NCBI GenBank assembly: GCA_011109175.1
Contig: RDEW01000015.1
Coordinates: 740,282 to 760,741 of the forward strand
Direction of reading: 5' to 3'
DNA length: 20,460 nt
Source of the DNA: Dicyema japonicum
Taxonomy: Eukaryota; Dicyemida; Rhombozoa; Dicyemidae
The notes beneath the pieces are model-generated. The model made no database searches. It saw only the letters and a program-made list of their open reading frames with translations, and was not told where the DNA came from. A program made the translations under genes and the position numbers. How positions within the stretch are numbered: position 1 is the first letter of the stretch; every line of letters begins with the position of its first letter. Below, in pieces: positions 8,918 through 17,329 of the stretch.

Positions 8918-10867
8918 TTAAAGTTCTTCTGAATTATTCGATTCTGCGGCTCCCAATTTTGATGTGATAGGATGAACAACTTTATCAAACTCCGACATTC
9001 TGTCTTTAATAGCCTCAACGGTTGCGGACTTGTTTTCATTTAACCATTTGAGAGCACTCTCAGTCTCTTTCAGTAAAGTCTGTTTATCTTCAGGGACAAT
9101 TTTCCACCTAACTTGGATTCGTCTTTTAATTGAGCGCTAAGCTGATACGCTGCACCTTCAAATTTCTGATATGCATCTGTCTTTTCTTTAAACAGACGGT
9201 CCTCCTCTGCAAACTCTTCAGCATCTTTGATCATGGCAGCAATCTGTTCTTCACTCAAACGTCCACTGGTAGACTCGATGACTTGTTTCTCTTCCTTCCC
9301 TGATGTTTTCTCAATAGCACGGACAGTAAGAATGCCATTGGCGTCAATTTCGAATATGACCTCAATTTGTGGGACTCCGCGGGGGCAGGAGGGATACCAG
9401 AAAGATGAAAATTCCCAATTAGACTGTTAAACTCAGTACGTTCCCTTTCTCCCTGATATACTTTGATGTCAACTCCAGGTTGGTTATCAGCTGCAGTGGT
9501 GAATACACTGGATTTCTTGGTGGGAACAACGGAATTTTTAGGAATGAGTTTTGAGAAGATACCTCCCATGGTCTCAATTCCAAGGGAGAGAGGAGTAACA
9601 TCCAAAAGTAAAAGATCTCCGCCTTGGCCAGTGAAAACACCTCCTTGGAAAGCAGCACCAACAGCAACCGCCTCATCAGGATTAACACCTCTCACAGGCT
9701 CTTTCCCATCGAAAAAGTCCTTAACCAATTGTTGAACTTTAGGAATCCTGGTAGATCCACCAACAAAGATAATCTCATCGACCTGATCCTTGGTTATTCC
9801 AGCTTCAGAAAGGACATTTTTAACAGGTTCTAATGTTTTTTTGAATAATTCGAAATTGAGTTCCTCTAGCCTGGCTCTTGAAAGTGTTTCTTCAAAATCA
9901 GCACTATTTGAGATTCCCTCAACTTCAATGGTGACCATATGTTGTGAAGAAAGGGTTCTCTTAGCCTTTTCGACTTCTCTTCTCAACTTCATCAGCTTAA
10001 CATGGTCTCCCCTTATATCGGTATTGTACTTTTTCTTGATGAGTTTGACAAAATATTCGAGAATGTTGTGATCAAAGTCTTCTCCTCCAAGATGGGTATC
10101 CCCACTGGTTGCCAGAACCTCAAACACACCTTCGTCAATTGTAAGAAGAGTAACGTCAAATGTTCCACCACCAAGGTCGTAGACCAGCACATTTCTCTCC
10201 TTCATTTTCTTATCCACTCCGTAGGCTATTGCGGCAGCTGTCGGTTCGTTAATTATTCTCAAAACATTCAGCCCAGCTATGGCCCCCGCATCCTTCGTTG
10301 CCTGTCTTTGTCCATCGTTGAAATACGCTGGCACTGTTATTATCGCATCCTTCACCGTCTTCCCCAAGTATTTCTCAGCAATCTCCTTCATCTTTCCTAA
10401 CACCATTCCGGATATCTCCTCTGGACTGTATTCCTTCATCTCTCCGTTCACATTGACTAGGATCGTTGGACGGTCATTTTTATTCATCACCTAAAATTAA
10501 TCGAACATTGACCTTAAATGGAAACTTTGACAAATCCGATTGGACTCCTTCATCATCCCAAGATCTACCAACCAATCTTTTAGCGTCAAATATCGTGTTC
10601 TCTGGGTTTAGTGTGATTTGGTTTTTTGCAGAATCCCCAACAAGTCTCGCTTCTTTTGTGAATGCTACGTAAGATGGGGTTATTCTGTTTCCCTGTTCGT
10701 TTGGCATTATTTCCACTTTTCCGTCTCTCAGAATTCCCACACTACAGTCATTTAATCTAATTACCATGAATAAGTTGTCCCCAAATCTATTCCGATTACA
10801 ACATCGGGCTTTGGAGCTTCACTCAAGGACTGAACAACAAGTGACAGGAGAAACAAAAAAGAAGACA
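8918..10867 (-). CDS. HSPA5: ER chaperone BiP/GRP78 (Hsp70 family)
   Basis: ATP-dependent chaperone of the ER lumen. Exons (minus): about 10867-10765, 10741-10513, 10490-8918; introns 23 nt (10742-10764) and 22 nt (10491-10512), GT-AG. A hydrophobic leader ([19 protein letters not shown]) precedes the ATPase domain. The Hsp70 signatures are present: [14 protein letters not shown] (its Cys codon split by intron 1), [14 protein letters not shown] and [16 protein letters not shown]. Linker and substrate domain follow ([24 protein letters not shown]). The protein would be about 650 aa, normal for BiP. The last residues are SNNSEEL, so the retention signal is SEEL. Two one-base losses break the frame: a G5 run at 9381-9385 (after GIPPAP) and a G3 run at 9093-9095 (after GGKLS). 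No ATG lies in frame with the leader, so a 5' exon or another missing base is implied. Leader plus C-terminus point to BiP rather than cytosolic Hsp70. Confidence 0.92.
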
Positions 10868-10929
10868 CTAAAAAAGATAAAACCAAGCAGAAAACTTTAA
10901 GTTCTACGTGTAACGAACTTTAAATTTAT

Positions 10930-11410
10930 TTAATAATACGTGTTTTAGGTTAACCATCTAATTAAATTTAATAAAATTAAAAAAAATTATTATATAAAAA
11001 ATAATAATAAATATTTTTACTGATAGTTTGACTCAAATTTGCAGCAATAATATTTAATTTGTTAATTCTATTATCTGTGACGTGTCATATTGTCATAAGT
11101 ACCATTACCTAAATGGTGAAGAATTCTTTTCTACTTTTTGCCTTCTAAAATTCCAAACAGTATAATGGAAAGCACTATCATGAGACACTCAGTGCCTTGG
11201 TGACAACAAAAAAGGATGTCTTTCTTCCCTTTTTCATTGGAGGGTTCCACAATGTCGAATATTGATGGATGTGATCCTTGTAAAAATATGTCTCATTCCG
11301 ACCAAGGGAACTGAATAATACTTTTTCAAGTATATCCGTGGTTATTAAATATAAAAAATTCTATAGAATATTTATTAATCGATATTAAAAATTCATCATG
11401 ATAGTTTTCT
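10930..11410. other. BiP upstream region, mostly AT-rich
   Basis: Positions 10930-11035 are almost pure A/T. The stretch holds the TGACGTGT box listed separately. On minus, 11150-11290 has an open frame with a hydrophobic run (CLMIVLSIILFGIL) but no start, splice sites or homology that I can support. Confidence 0.35.
11078..11087 (-). promoter_or_regulatory. UPRE-like box upstream of BiP
   Basis: TGACGTGTCA contains TGACGTG, the core bound by XBP1/ATF6-type bZIP factors in the animal unfolded-protein response, and forms two TGAC half-sites around GT. It lies about 200 bp upstream of the first recognisable BiP codons. BiP is the classic target of that response. One short motif in AT-rich DNA, so moderate to low confidence. 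Confidence 0.35.
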
Positions 11411-11491
11411 AGAGTATGACTCATTGATAAAAAAAATAATTCACACTTTAAAAAAGGTTCAAAGAAATCTATAATTCTATGCTGTCTATTG

Positions 11492-11738
11492 ATGACATTA
11501 ATCGCGGTTACACAAAAAAACTTTGGAGAAGTGGTCTACGGACAAAAAGAACATTATGCCGACACCCTTGGAGATCCCAATAACGAAGGAGGCTTGATCC
11601 AACGTGATAAGAAAAAAACCCGACCCCAACGATCTTGTTCAGGATCGAGAGTAGAGTATTGAGCCAAACTGTAAGCCTGGATTAAATTTGTGGGGATCAC
11701 TTTGTTTTATTTTCGGTATAACAGTTGTCCTGGAATAA
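11492..11738 (+). CDS. Candidate small secreted or single-pass membrane protein
   Basis: A frame open upstream of the only visible ATG (11492-11494) reads KKSIILCCLLMTLIAVTQ, a good signal-peptide shape (basic, hydrophobic core, small residues), so the real start probably lies further 5'. It continues KNFGEVVYGQKEHYADTLGD into a Lys/Arg-rich stretch. A 25-nt GT-AG intron (11651-11675) of the local type removes an in-frame stop and leads to PGLNLWGSLCFIFGITVVLE and TAA at 11736-11738. The last part could be a membrane helix. AATAAA overlaps the stop (11734-11739). About 80 aa in all; no family is recognised. Support is the coherence of signal peptide, tiny intron, hydrophobic end and poly(A) signal; each is weak alone. 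Confidence 0.38.
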
Positions 11739-11739
11739 A

Positions 11740-12149
11740 GATTTGATTATGTTTAGCTTAGTACAATTTTGAAGCGAATTTATTCCTTGCTAAATAAGAA
11801 TGTTTTCTAATAAATTGAAGTTACGGTTAACAAACAGGCGATAATAAATTGTGCCTGGAAAAGCGGGAAATGGGCACTGATTACGAGGCTCTCACCTAAG
11901 TGAATATTGGTTGGATAAATTTGCGGTAGATGATGGACAGGCATCTAGCATTCCCTTCGTGAGTTTTTGAAATGATCTTTAGAATCGTCATTTTCTTCAT
12001 TGCTGCTGTCACCTAGTTTTGCGAGAGTTCCTGATAAAACATGACACTCATTAGTTTGCCCGATAATGACTAGAAAATTGTGTTATTAAGAAAATTCTCG
12101 GCTTGATGTTGTAATGATTTTATACACAGCAAATAAAGTCGCGAAAGAC
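11740..12149. other. Unassigned AT-rich stretch
   Basis: No conserved frame, RNA gene or repeat was recognised. It ends at the 3' border of the decayed reverse transcriptase on minus. Confidence 0.35.
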
Positions 12150-13180
12150 TTTTTTGGAAATTTTTTTGTCCTAGTTTAGCGAATTATGGGGTCAGAGTAT
12201 CTAGCGTTTCTTCGACGTAAGTTGCTGCTTGTAGTCTTGATCCCTAGTAGTGATGACAACATCATCCGTATAGGATAACAGGGTGAAGTTTTCGCTAGTA
12301 GACTGTGACGTATCGGTATAAATAGGTTGATTGAAGTCGGTGAAAGATAAAAACTTTGTAAAACTCTGTTAGCTAGATGTGCCTTTAATTCTATTTTGTT
12401 TCGTATTAGCTGACCCCAGCAATGAGGACCCTGAAGATGATCTCAAAACCCCTCGGAAGAAACGCTGGGCCCCTTTCCGTTGTGTATTGGCAATTTGTAC
12501 GACCTACGCAAGTGAATCGTGGTCGATGGCTATTTCCCGCTTCTCTCATCTGAAATTGTCTGCAATACAAAAAGCCGCCAAAATCGGCCAAAATTTTTTG
12601 TCTGCCCTCTTGAAGCAATTTTTATTGAACGACAACAGACGATAGTGAAGGTAACCACGTTGCCTAGCAGAGAGATAACCACATCTCCTTCTTGAGAGCT
12701 ATGCAGGAGTCTCGTTCACGTCGGATAGGGCCTCACCTGTATCGGTCTGGGGTCACTTTTTGGGAACTTTCTTTTCATCTTCAAACGGTTAAAGTTTTTA
12801 TTCAGATTAATGTTCGTGTCGAATACGAATTCTAAAAGTATTTTTCTTTACATTAAGTCGAACGCTTTGCTTATATCGACCAACACCAGACAGATTTTTG
12901 ATGTGGCTTTGGTAAGTCGAATCCTCAGTAGTATATTACATAATGCAGGCAAGATGTGTAGATGCAGAACGGTTGTTCTGAAAGCCGTAGTGGAAGCTCG
13001 ATAATGGATTGATGCCTTGGATACAATCGAGAACTAGTCTATCGAGAATTCTGGAAAGGGAACAAAAGATGAAAATTGAACGATACGAGAACAGCTTGTT
13101 GATTGGTTTATTCGGTTTGCGCACTGTCTTAATAGGTTCTACATTGATATGTTCCGATAGCGCCTTTAAATCTCCCTATA
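12150..13180 (-). pseudogene. Decayed non-LTR reverse transcriptase
   Basis: Read on minus from 13180 downward, conserved reverse-transcriptase blocks appear in the correct order but in different frames: KPNKPINKLFSYRSIF with LSRILDRLVLD (13030-13130), FHYGFQNNRSASTHL (about 12940-13000), VDISKAFD (12857-12880, motif A with the first catalytic Asp), a GAQRFFRGVLRSSS-like block near 12450 (motif B region) and SYTDDVVI (12252-12275, a variant of Y-A-D-D). Several frameshifts and stops separate them, so it is not functional. The block order fits jockey/I-like non-LTR elements. No endonuclease part is seen upstream, consistent with 5' truncation at about 13180, where AT-rich DNA starts. Confidence 0.78.
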
Positions 13181-13264
13181 ATAATTAAATAATAATATGT
13201 TATTTAAAAATCTTTAATTTTTAAAATGTATTAAATTTAAATTTATCATTTTTAGCGGGTTATA

Positions 13265-13851
13265 ATGGTGGTCAGAAAAGCAAAGACAAAATCAAACGAT
13301 ACAATTTGACGGATATTCCTCATAATGAGAAGATAGACGAATTTTGTGAAGAGTTTAATTCTCTAAGTATATAATATATCATTACGTAGTTAAACCATGC
13401 CGTGTGATAATTGAAAGTACATTTAATGAACTTAATCTCAATATAAAGAACTACTTTGGACTATTTCGGTTAAAAATTCCCGCTGAAATTTTAAACCTTA
13501 ACGTTGATGATTTGAATCGTTCCTTGTGTTTTGTATGTTTTAGTATATAAAACGACGATTGAGGATTTATATAGTCTTTTGAAAACCCCCTGGTTGGTAT
13601 AATTTGCTTAAAATTAGCAACACTGACGTAGAAATCGAGAAAGGCCTTTCTATGGATTCCCTGACTTTCACCAAAGCTGAATCATTAGATGTGAGTTTGT
13701 GTGATTATGCAGATCCTCAACAACATTAAGCGTCTATGTGAATTTCTCGATACAAATGACCGTGACTGCATTGAACTCATAAATAAACTGGTGATGATTT
13801 CTGATGTATTTGTTTGGTCATTATTTGTAGGAGTTGATTAGAAAATTGTAA
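13265..13851 (+). CDS. CDCA8: Borealin-like chromosomal passenger protein
   Basis: Borealin joins INCENP and Survivin in a three-helix bundle that targets Aurora B to centromeres. The ATG at 13265 starts the basic MVVRKAKTK, followed by helix residues KIDEFCEEFNSL, a 23-nt intron (13367-13389), then IKPCRVIIESTFNELNLN and FRLKIPAEILNLNVDDL. Aligned to vertebrate borealin from its K-L-A-S-F-L-K-D-F start, the shared Glu, the (R/K)-(L/I)-P turn and the following hydrophobic helix fall at equal spacing without gaps. Later come LKTP, NTDVEIEKGLSMDSL and, across a 22-nt intron (13691-13712), LDILNNIKRLCEFLDTN, resembling the C-terminal L-x-N-I-K-x-L end. A 40-nt intron 13791-13830 may remove an earlier stop. 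Two homopolymers (A4 near 13290, C5 near 13585) each need a one-base change, and the splice near 13540 is unclear. Family call is by remote similarity. Confidence 0.52.
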
Positions 13852-13964
13852 TTGTCTATATTTTTTCCTGCTTTTTATCCTAATTTTTAATGGTACGAGT
13901 TTATATGTGATTTAATTATTTTTACGTTCGAATTGTACAACCACCTTTAATTTAGATCAGATAG

Positions 13965-14240
13965 GATGCTATAGCTATAACAACGGTCAGTGGGTTAATT
14001 TCCCTTGGTTATTTGATCGAAGGGGTTCTCGTCCCTTTGGAAGTTAATTCTTTTCATTTGTTCGCTAGCGTGGTATCGGGTAATCCACATTTCGTAAGAT
14101 GCGCTTATTATCAAGACAACATCAAAGGGATCATTTGCTCTTTTAACTTTACTGGATTATTCCTTGGTTGGATTCTGGGTAGCATTGTGTGATTGAAAAG
14201 ACTTGTTTTTCGCGATTGCGACCATGGAAATTGGGTGCAC
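13965..14240 (+). CDS. Possible exon of a multi-pass membrane protein
   Basis: After an AG at 13963-13964 a frame stays open for about 75 codons with two hydrophobic segments: AITTVSGLISLGYLIEGVLV and GIICSFNFTGLFLGWIL, separated by FASVVSGNPHFVRCAYYQDN. A 22-nt GT-AG interval (14167-14188), if spliced, extends the second segment as DLFFAIATMEIG to a TAA. The intron size fits the rest of the window. There is no clear start exon and I do not recognise the family; a loose likeness to TMEM50 fails on loop length. Same strand as the borealin-like gene, 110 bp downstream. Confidence 0.3.
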
Positions 14241-14459
14241 TTAATTAGCCTTAACTGTCAACTTCTTTAATAAGGGTAGTGAGTTTTTCAGAAATACATA
14301 AAGTATTGCGATTTGCGGATCTTCTCTTCCCATATTTTTTGCTTACCCTCTTAAATGCTAATTAATTCGTAATTTAACGATATATTCTTATTTTAACTTT
14401 AAAAAGGAATAATTTTTTTAAACAAAAAAATTTTTAACAATTAAACAAATGTCAATTGA

Positions 14460-14745
14460 GGAAGCCTGCTGCGTGGATTGCGAACGAGTTCCCTCGGAGT
14501 ATGGCTATTCATATCTTTTGTCTTAGCCATAACCCTTCTCGTTGATCCCCTTTCTTTCTGGCAAGCAATCCTCCGAGTTCTTGCAAGAATTCAGCCGTCA
14601 TTGGACCAACGGCTCCCGATGATTCGGTCGCAACAGGAGTAAATCGGTAGCGATCCCCGAGGCAAGAATATTTCTTGATTTTTAGGTTTTCCGCAGTCGA
14701 AGCAGCTGCTCCAGGTGTCTGAAAATGAATAATTATATTCAAATA
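14460..14745 (-). pseudogene. Decayed retroelement C-terminal domain
   Basis: Minus-strand frame from about 14722 reads TPGAAASTAENLKIKKYSCL, then YRFTPVATESSGAVGPMTAE and FLQELGGLLARKKGDQREG, and after a frameshift IAILRGNSFAIHAAG. This is the well-known order A-A-x-A-E-x-x-K-x-x-K-Y, F-x-P-V-A-x-E-(T/S)-x-G-x-x-G, G-D-x-R-E, A-I-x-R-G-N at the end of reverse-transcriptase proteins of an invertebrate retroelement family. An AG preceded by a T-rich run sits just upstream of TPGAAA. It shares the tail with 1690-1800. Stops and a frameshift show decay. Confidence 0.65.
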
Positions 14746-15139
14746 AAAAAATCAATTGTAATTAATTAACACTAAGCTGAATTTTCCACACTGTTCCCCT
14801 CGTATACCACTTGAGAAAGCGAATAACTAGACAAGGCAGCTGTTTCTCCTAATTCCTCTTCGACGTCAGAGCCTCTTGAGATAAGATAGTCACTCTTGCA
14901 ACCTCATCATCATAGTTATCAACAGTCCATTTCTATGCTCGATTATCATGCTCTCTAAAGTTATTTTAATCGTCATTGAGGATGTACGCCTTTGTAGAGA
15001 CATCACGTTGAGTCTTTCCATATAGGACTTGTAGTACTCCATCCCATGTCAAAACAATCGAATTAATTCTTATTTTAACTATTTGATTTTAAATTGTGAA
15101 TTAACTCGAATATTTTAATTAATTTAAAATCAAATATTA
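14746..15139. other. Stretch between retroelement remnant and COMMD4
   Basis: On minus, 14765-14880 carries a short acidic open stretch (GSDVEEELGETAALSS) that may be further retroelement remainder. From about 15060 the sequence is AT-rich and is the 5' flank of COMMD4, with an imperfect inverted repeat (ATTTGATTTTAAATT at 15081-15095 against AATTTAAAATCAAAT at 15121-15135) just before the start codon. Confidence 0.35.
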
Positions 15140-15750
15140 ATGGTAATGATGGTGAATATTTTTGTAGTTTAAAATATTTGGTAATAATGAGTGTCCCGAC
15201 TGGATATTATCAGAAATTGGTACTCTTTCACGATTGGTCATGTTATAAAGTAACCTTAGACTATCCTTAAATTCAAAAAACTATTGGGTCAAATATGGAA
15301 CATGGATGTCATCAGCACCACCATCATAGACAAATTTGGTATATGACTTTAACTGATCAGACGTTAATGATATCAAATCAATGGTTGCCACCCTCAGATA
15401 CATATTAGAAAATAGTGCCGCTAATAGAGTGTCCCACCACGTGCTCAACGAAGAAGTTCAGCAATTGGGTTTCCTTAAGGGTTGGCTGTGGTGCTCATTG
15501 TAGAACACGCTTCCATTCTTTCTAAATTTTATGCTGAAATGCCTTTCAAAGACCATTCATTGCATCACCTTGACTGTCAGTTTGCTGTACTTGAAGGGAG
15601 AGTCCATATGCAGTCCCCCGTTTTTGATATAGTGCTCACTAATAATCAAGTTAGCCTACTTTTAGAAGGTCAGATCGTTCTTTACTATAATTAGAATTAA
15701 CTGTAGCACGTGAATGTTTCGAGGACTACAATAATATGAACATTTGCTAA
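15140..15750 (+). CDS. COMMD4: COMM domain-containing protein 4
   Basis: Subunit of the Commander complex (with CCDC22, CCDC93 and the retriever proteins), which recycles membrane cargo from endosomes. Six exons: 15140-15142, 15168-15236, 15260-15338, 15361-15480, 15504-15668, 15695-15750. Introns are 25, 23, 22, 23 and 26 nt, all GT-AG. Total 492 nt, 163 aa plus TAA, without error. Exon 1 is only the ATG; splicing gives MFKIFGNNECPDWILSEIG, aligned with the vertebrate MRFRFCGDLDCPDWVLAEI. The helical N-domain includes DVNDIKSMVATLRYILENSA and EEVQQLGFLKEHASIL, typical of COMMD4. The COMM domain (about residues 95-163) is short: the usual W-R-V-D reads L-D-C-Q and the linker to SPVFDIVLTNNQVSLLLEEL is reduced, so the protein is about 35 residues shorter than human (199). 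The last exon restores the E-L-x-x-A helix. Confidence 0.92.
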
Positions 15751-16400
15751 CATTTAAAAAATATATTTTTATGGAATATTCCTAATAATCGATTTTTTAT
15801 TGCAAATCGACTGTTAATATCGTTAATTCTTGGACTAAGCTGAATTGGTGCTCTTTAGTCTTTAAGACGCAACATTATAGCATTTGTTTTGCCTTGGTCC
15901 CCTTTACTTGTTGCTTGGACGAAGGTTCCTTTTCGTTTCTTCTGTTCCATATCTTCCCTCATTCTACTTGAGTGGCTTCATGTGAAACACCTATCTTAGG
16001 TAACGCCCAATCTTCTTACGATTACAGAGACAAGTCCTTCTAAGCAGACGAACTTATCCTGACCACAGTTATGGTAACCCCTTCGAGGAATAACCCAGAA
16101 AAGTGGGAAAGAACAAATAACCATTTACACTACCTTATATTGGAGACCTCCTGAGACAGATAGAGCTCATGACTTTAAGTCAATTGATAGGAAGGAAAAA
16201 AGTGGCAGAGCATAAGTGGAGAACATTCGAGGGAATAGAGCCAATGAATGTTGTTATAGGCATTACATCTTGACCACTAAGCAATATGTTGTTAGGAAAA
16301 AAAGAGAAGAAAACATATCAAAAAATTTTGACAAGGATTTTTTGTATTGAAGCCCGCGAAATTATAATTGAAATAAAAAATTCCGAAGATAACGGTGAAC
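15751..16400. other. Unassigned stretch downstream of COMMD4
   Basis: No gene can be supported. On plus, 16078-16350 is one frame with a single internal stop (TAA near 16210) and protein-like composition (ITIYTTLYWRPPETDRAHDF), possibly a decayed or unrecognised coding piece. On minus, 15860-16060 contains a basic open stretch starting MREDMEQKKRKGTF. Neither resembles a family I know. Confidence 0.3.
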
Positions 16401-16646
16401 TTATCTTGGCGTGATATTTTTTATTAAACACAATAATTTTGTGATCCCAGCCACCAATATCTTCTGAACTCCCTCGAATGTTTCACCAGTGACCAACTTC
16501 CATCCGGAAAAGCCTTTTTTCGTGTCTGCAGAGGGAATTCTATCGGTGCACTTCTTTATGGTAGAACGGAATTCCTCTACATGATCCACCATTTCAATGA
16601 ATGAGGTTTTCTTGTTTCTTCCATAAACATAAGAAACTCTGACCAT
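16401..16646 (-). CDS. Hypothetical 81-residue protein
   Basis: Open frame with ATG at 16644-16646 and TAA at 16401-16403. The product opens MVRVSYVYGRNKKTSFIEMV, continues through DHVEEFRSTIKKC and ends KLLCLIKNITPR. It is basic and amphipathic in the middle, with no signal peptide or membrane helix. A hairpin lies two bases upstream of the start. I do not recognise the family, and no local tiny introns are needed. It could be a real small gene, an exon of a larger one, or chance. Confidence 0.3.
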   Translation of the reverse strand: MVRVSYVYGRNKKTSFIEMVDHVEEFRSTIKKCTDRIPSADTKKGFSGWKLVTGETFEGVQKILVAGITKLLCLIKNITPR

Positions 16647-16648
16647 TT

Positions 16649-16691
16649 CTCAGCGCCGTCTCCTCAGAAAGGAGACTGAGAAAGGAGACTG
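16649..16691. repeat. Hairpin with adjacent 13-nt tandem duplication
   Basis: GTCTCCT and AGGAGAC flank a five-base loop, extended by CTCA/TGAG outside a GCGCC bulge (16649-16680). Overlapping it, AGAAAGGAGACTG is repeated head to tail at 16666-16678 and 16679-16691, so half of the stem is duplicated. It sits immediately 5' of the minus-strand ATG at 16646. Function is unknown. Confidence 0.6.
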
Positions 16692-17329
16692 GTGTCGGTT
16701 TGCATGATATTCCTCAATTGAGCTCATACAAGGACCTTCATCACTCCAAGATGGAGGTGACATCTCGTTTCACTTATTCTTTTGTGAATTGACGAAATGA
16801 TGACTCGGGAGGCATTGGATACAAAATTTCGAAACGAAAAAGCGCTGAATATATTCGAATCTCTTATGGAACAAAAGAAGAGGAACTTGGATAAGTCTAC
16901 CTAAATTAGTAATAAGAAATTATTAATTCCCGAACGTGTCACAAAAATTAATATTTTTAGTGAATTTCTTCAAATTTGTTTAATAACCCCGGATATAACG
17001 AAAAAAGGTTAAGTCCGTCATTATGAACCCCTCCAGGGTAATGAAAAAGAGAGAAATTCTTTTTGTATTCCAGTCAGACACTGGGCGTCTCCTTTGACAA
17101 GCAGATCAAATGATGCTTCTTAAAATTTGCAGAAAGTACAGAGCAGAAGGGAATCCTTCAACCAGGTGTGTGGGAATCAACCTGAAAACTAATCGCGACA
17201 CGAGCGATAACAATGACCATTATCCTATCTAATTAATCTAGACGGATGAATAATTTAATTTTAATTAATAAATTTTAAAATTATCTAAATCAAATAAATA
17301 TTTTAATTTTTATTGATCAGCCCTAGGTA
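16692..17329. other. Unassigned stretch
   Basis: No gene is supported. A 36-codon plus frame at 16797-16907 (MMTREALDTKFRNEKALNIF) lies in a segment that shares TCGAATCTCTTATGG (16855-16869) with 18366-18380. Positions 17230-17310 are AT-rich. Confidence 0.35.

Noticed and set aside
9463-10672. Long open frames on plus across the BiP gene
   Set aside because: They are antisense shadows of a gene whose minus-strand protein is unmistakably Hsp70.
8918-10867. Calling BiP a pseudogene
   Set aside because: The only breaks are one-base losses at short homopolymers with full conservation on both sides, and similar breaks occur in other genes of the window.
13965-14240. Assignment to TMEM50 or Vps55 families
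   Set aside because: Short resemblances in the first helix and a P-H-F motif do not hold up: loop lengths and following residues disagree.
15482-15694. Stand-alone 70-codon ORF starting MAVVLIVEHAS
   Set aside because: Its first codons are a 23-nt intron of COMMD4; the rest is exon 5 plus the next intron.
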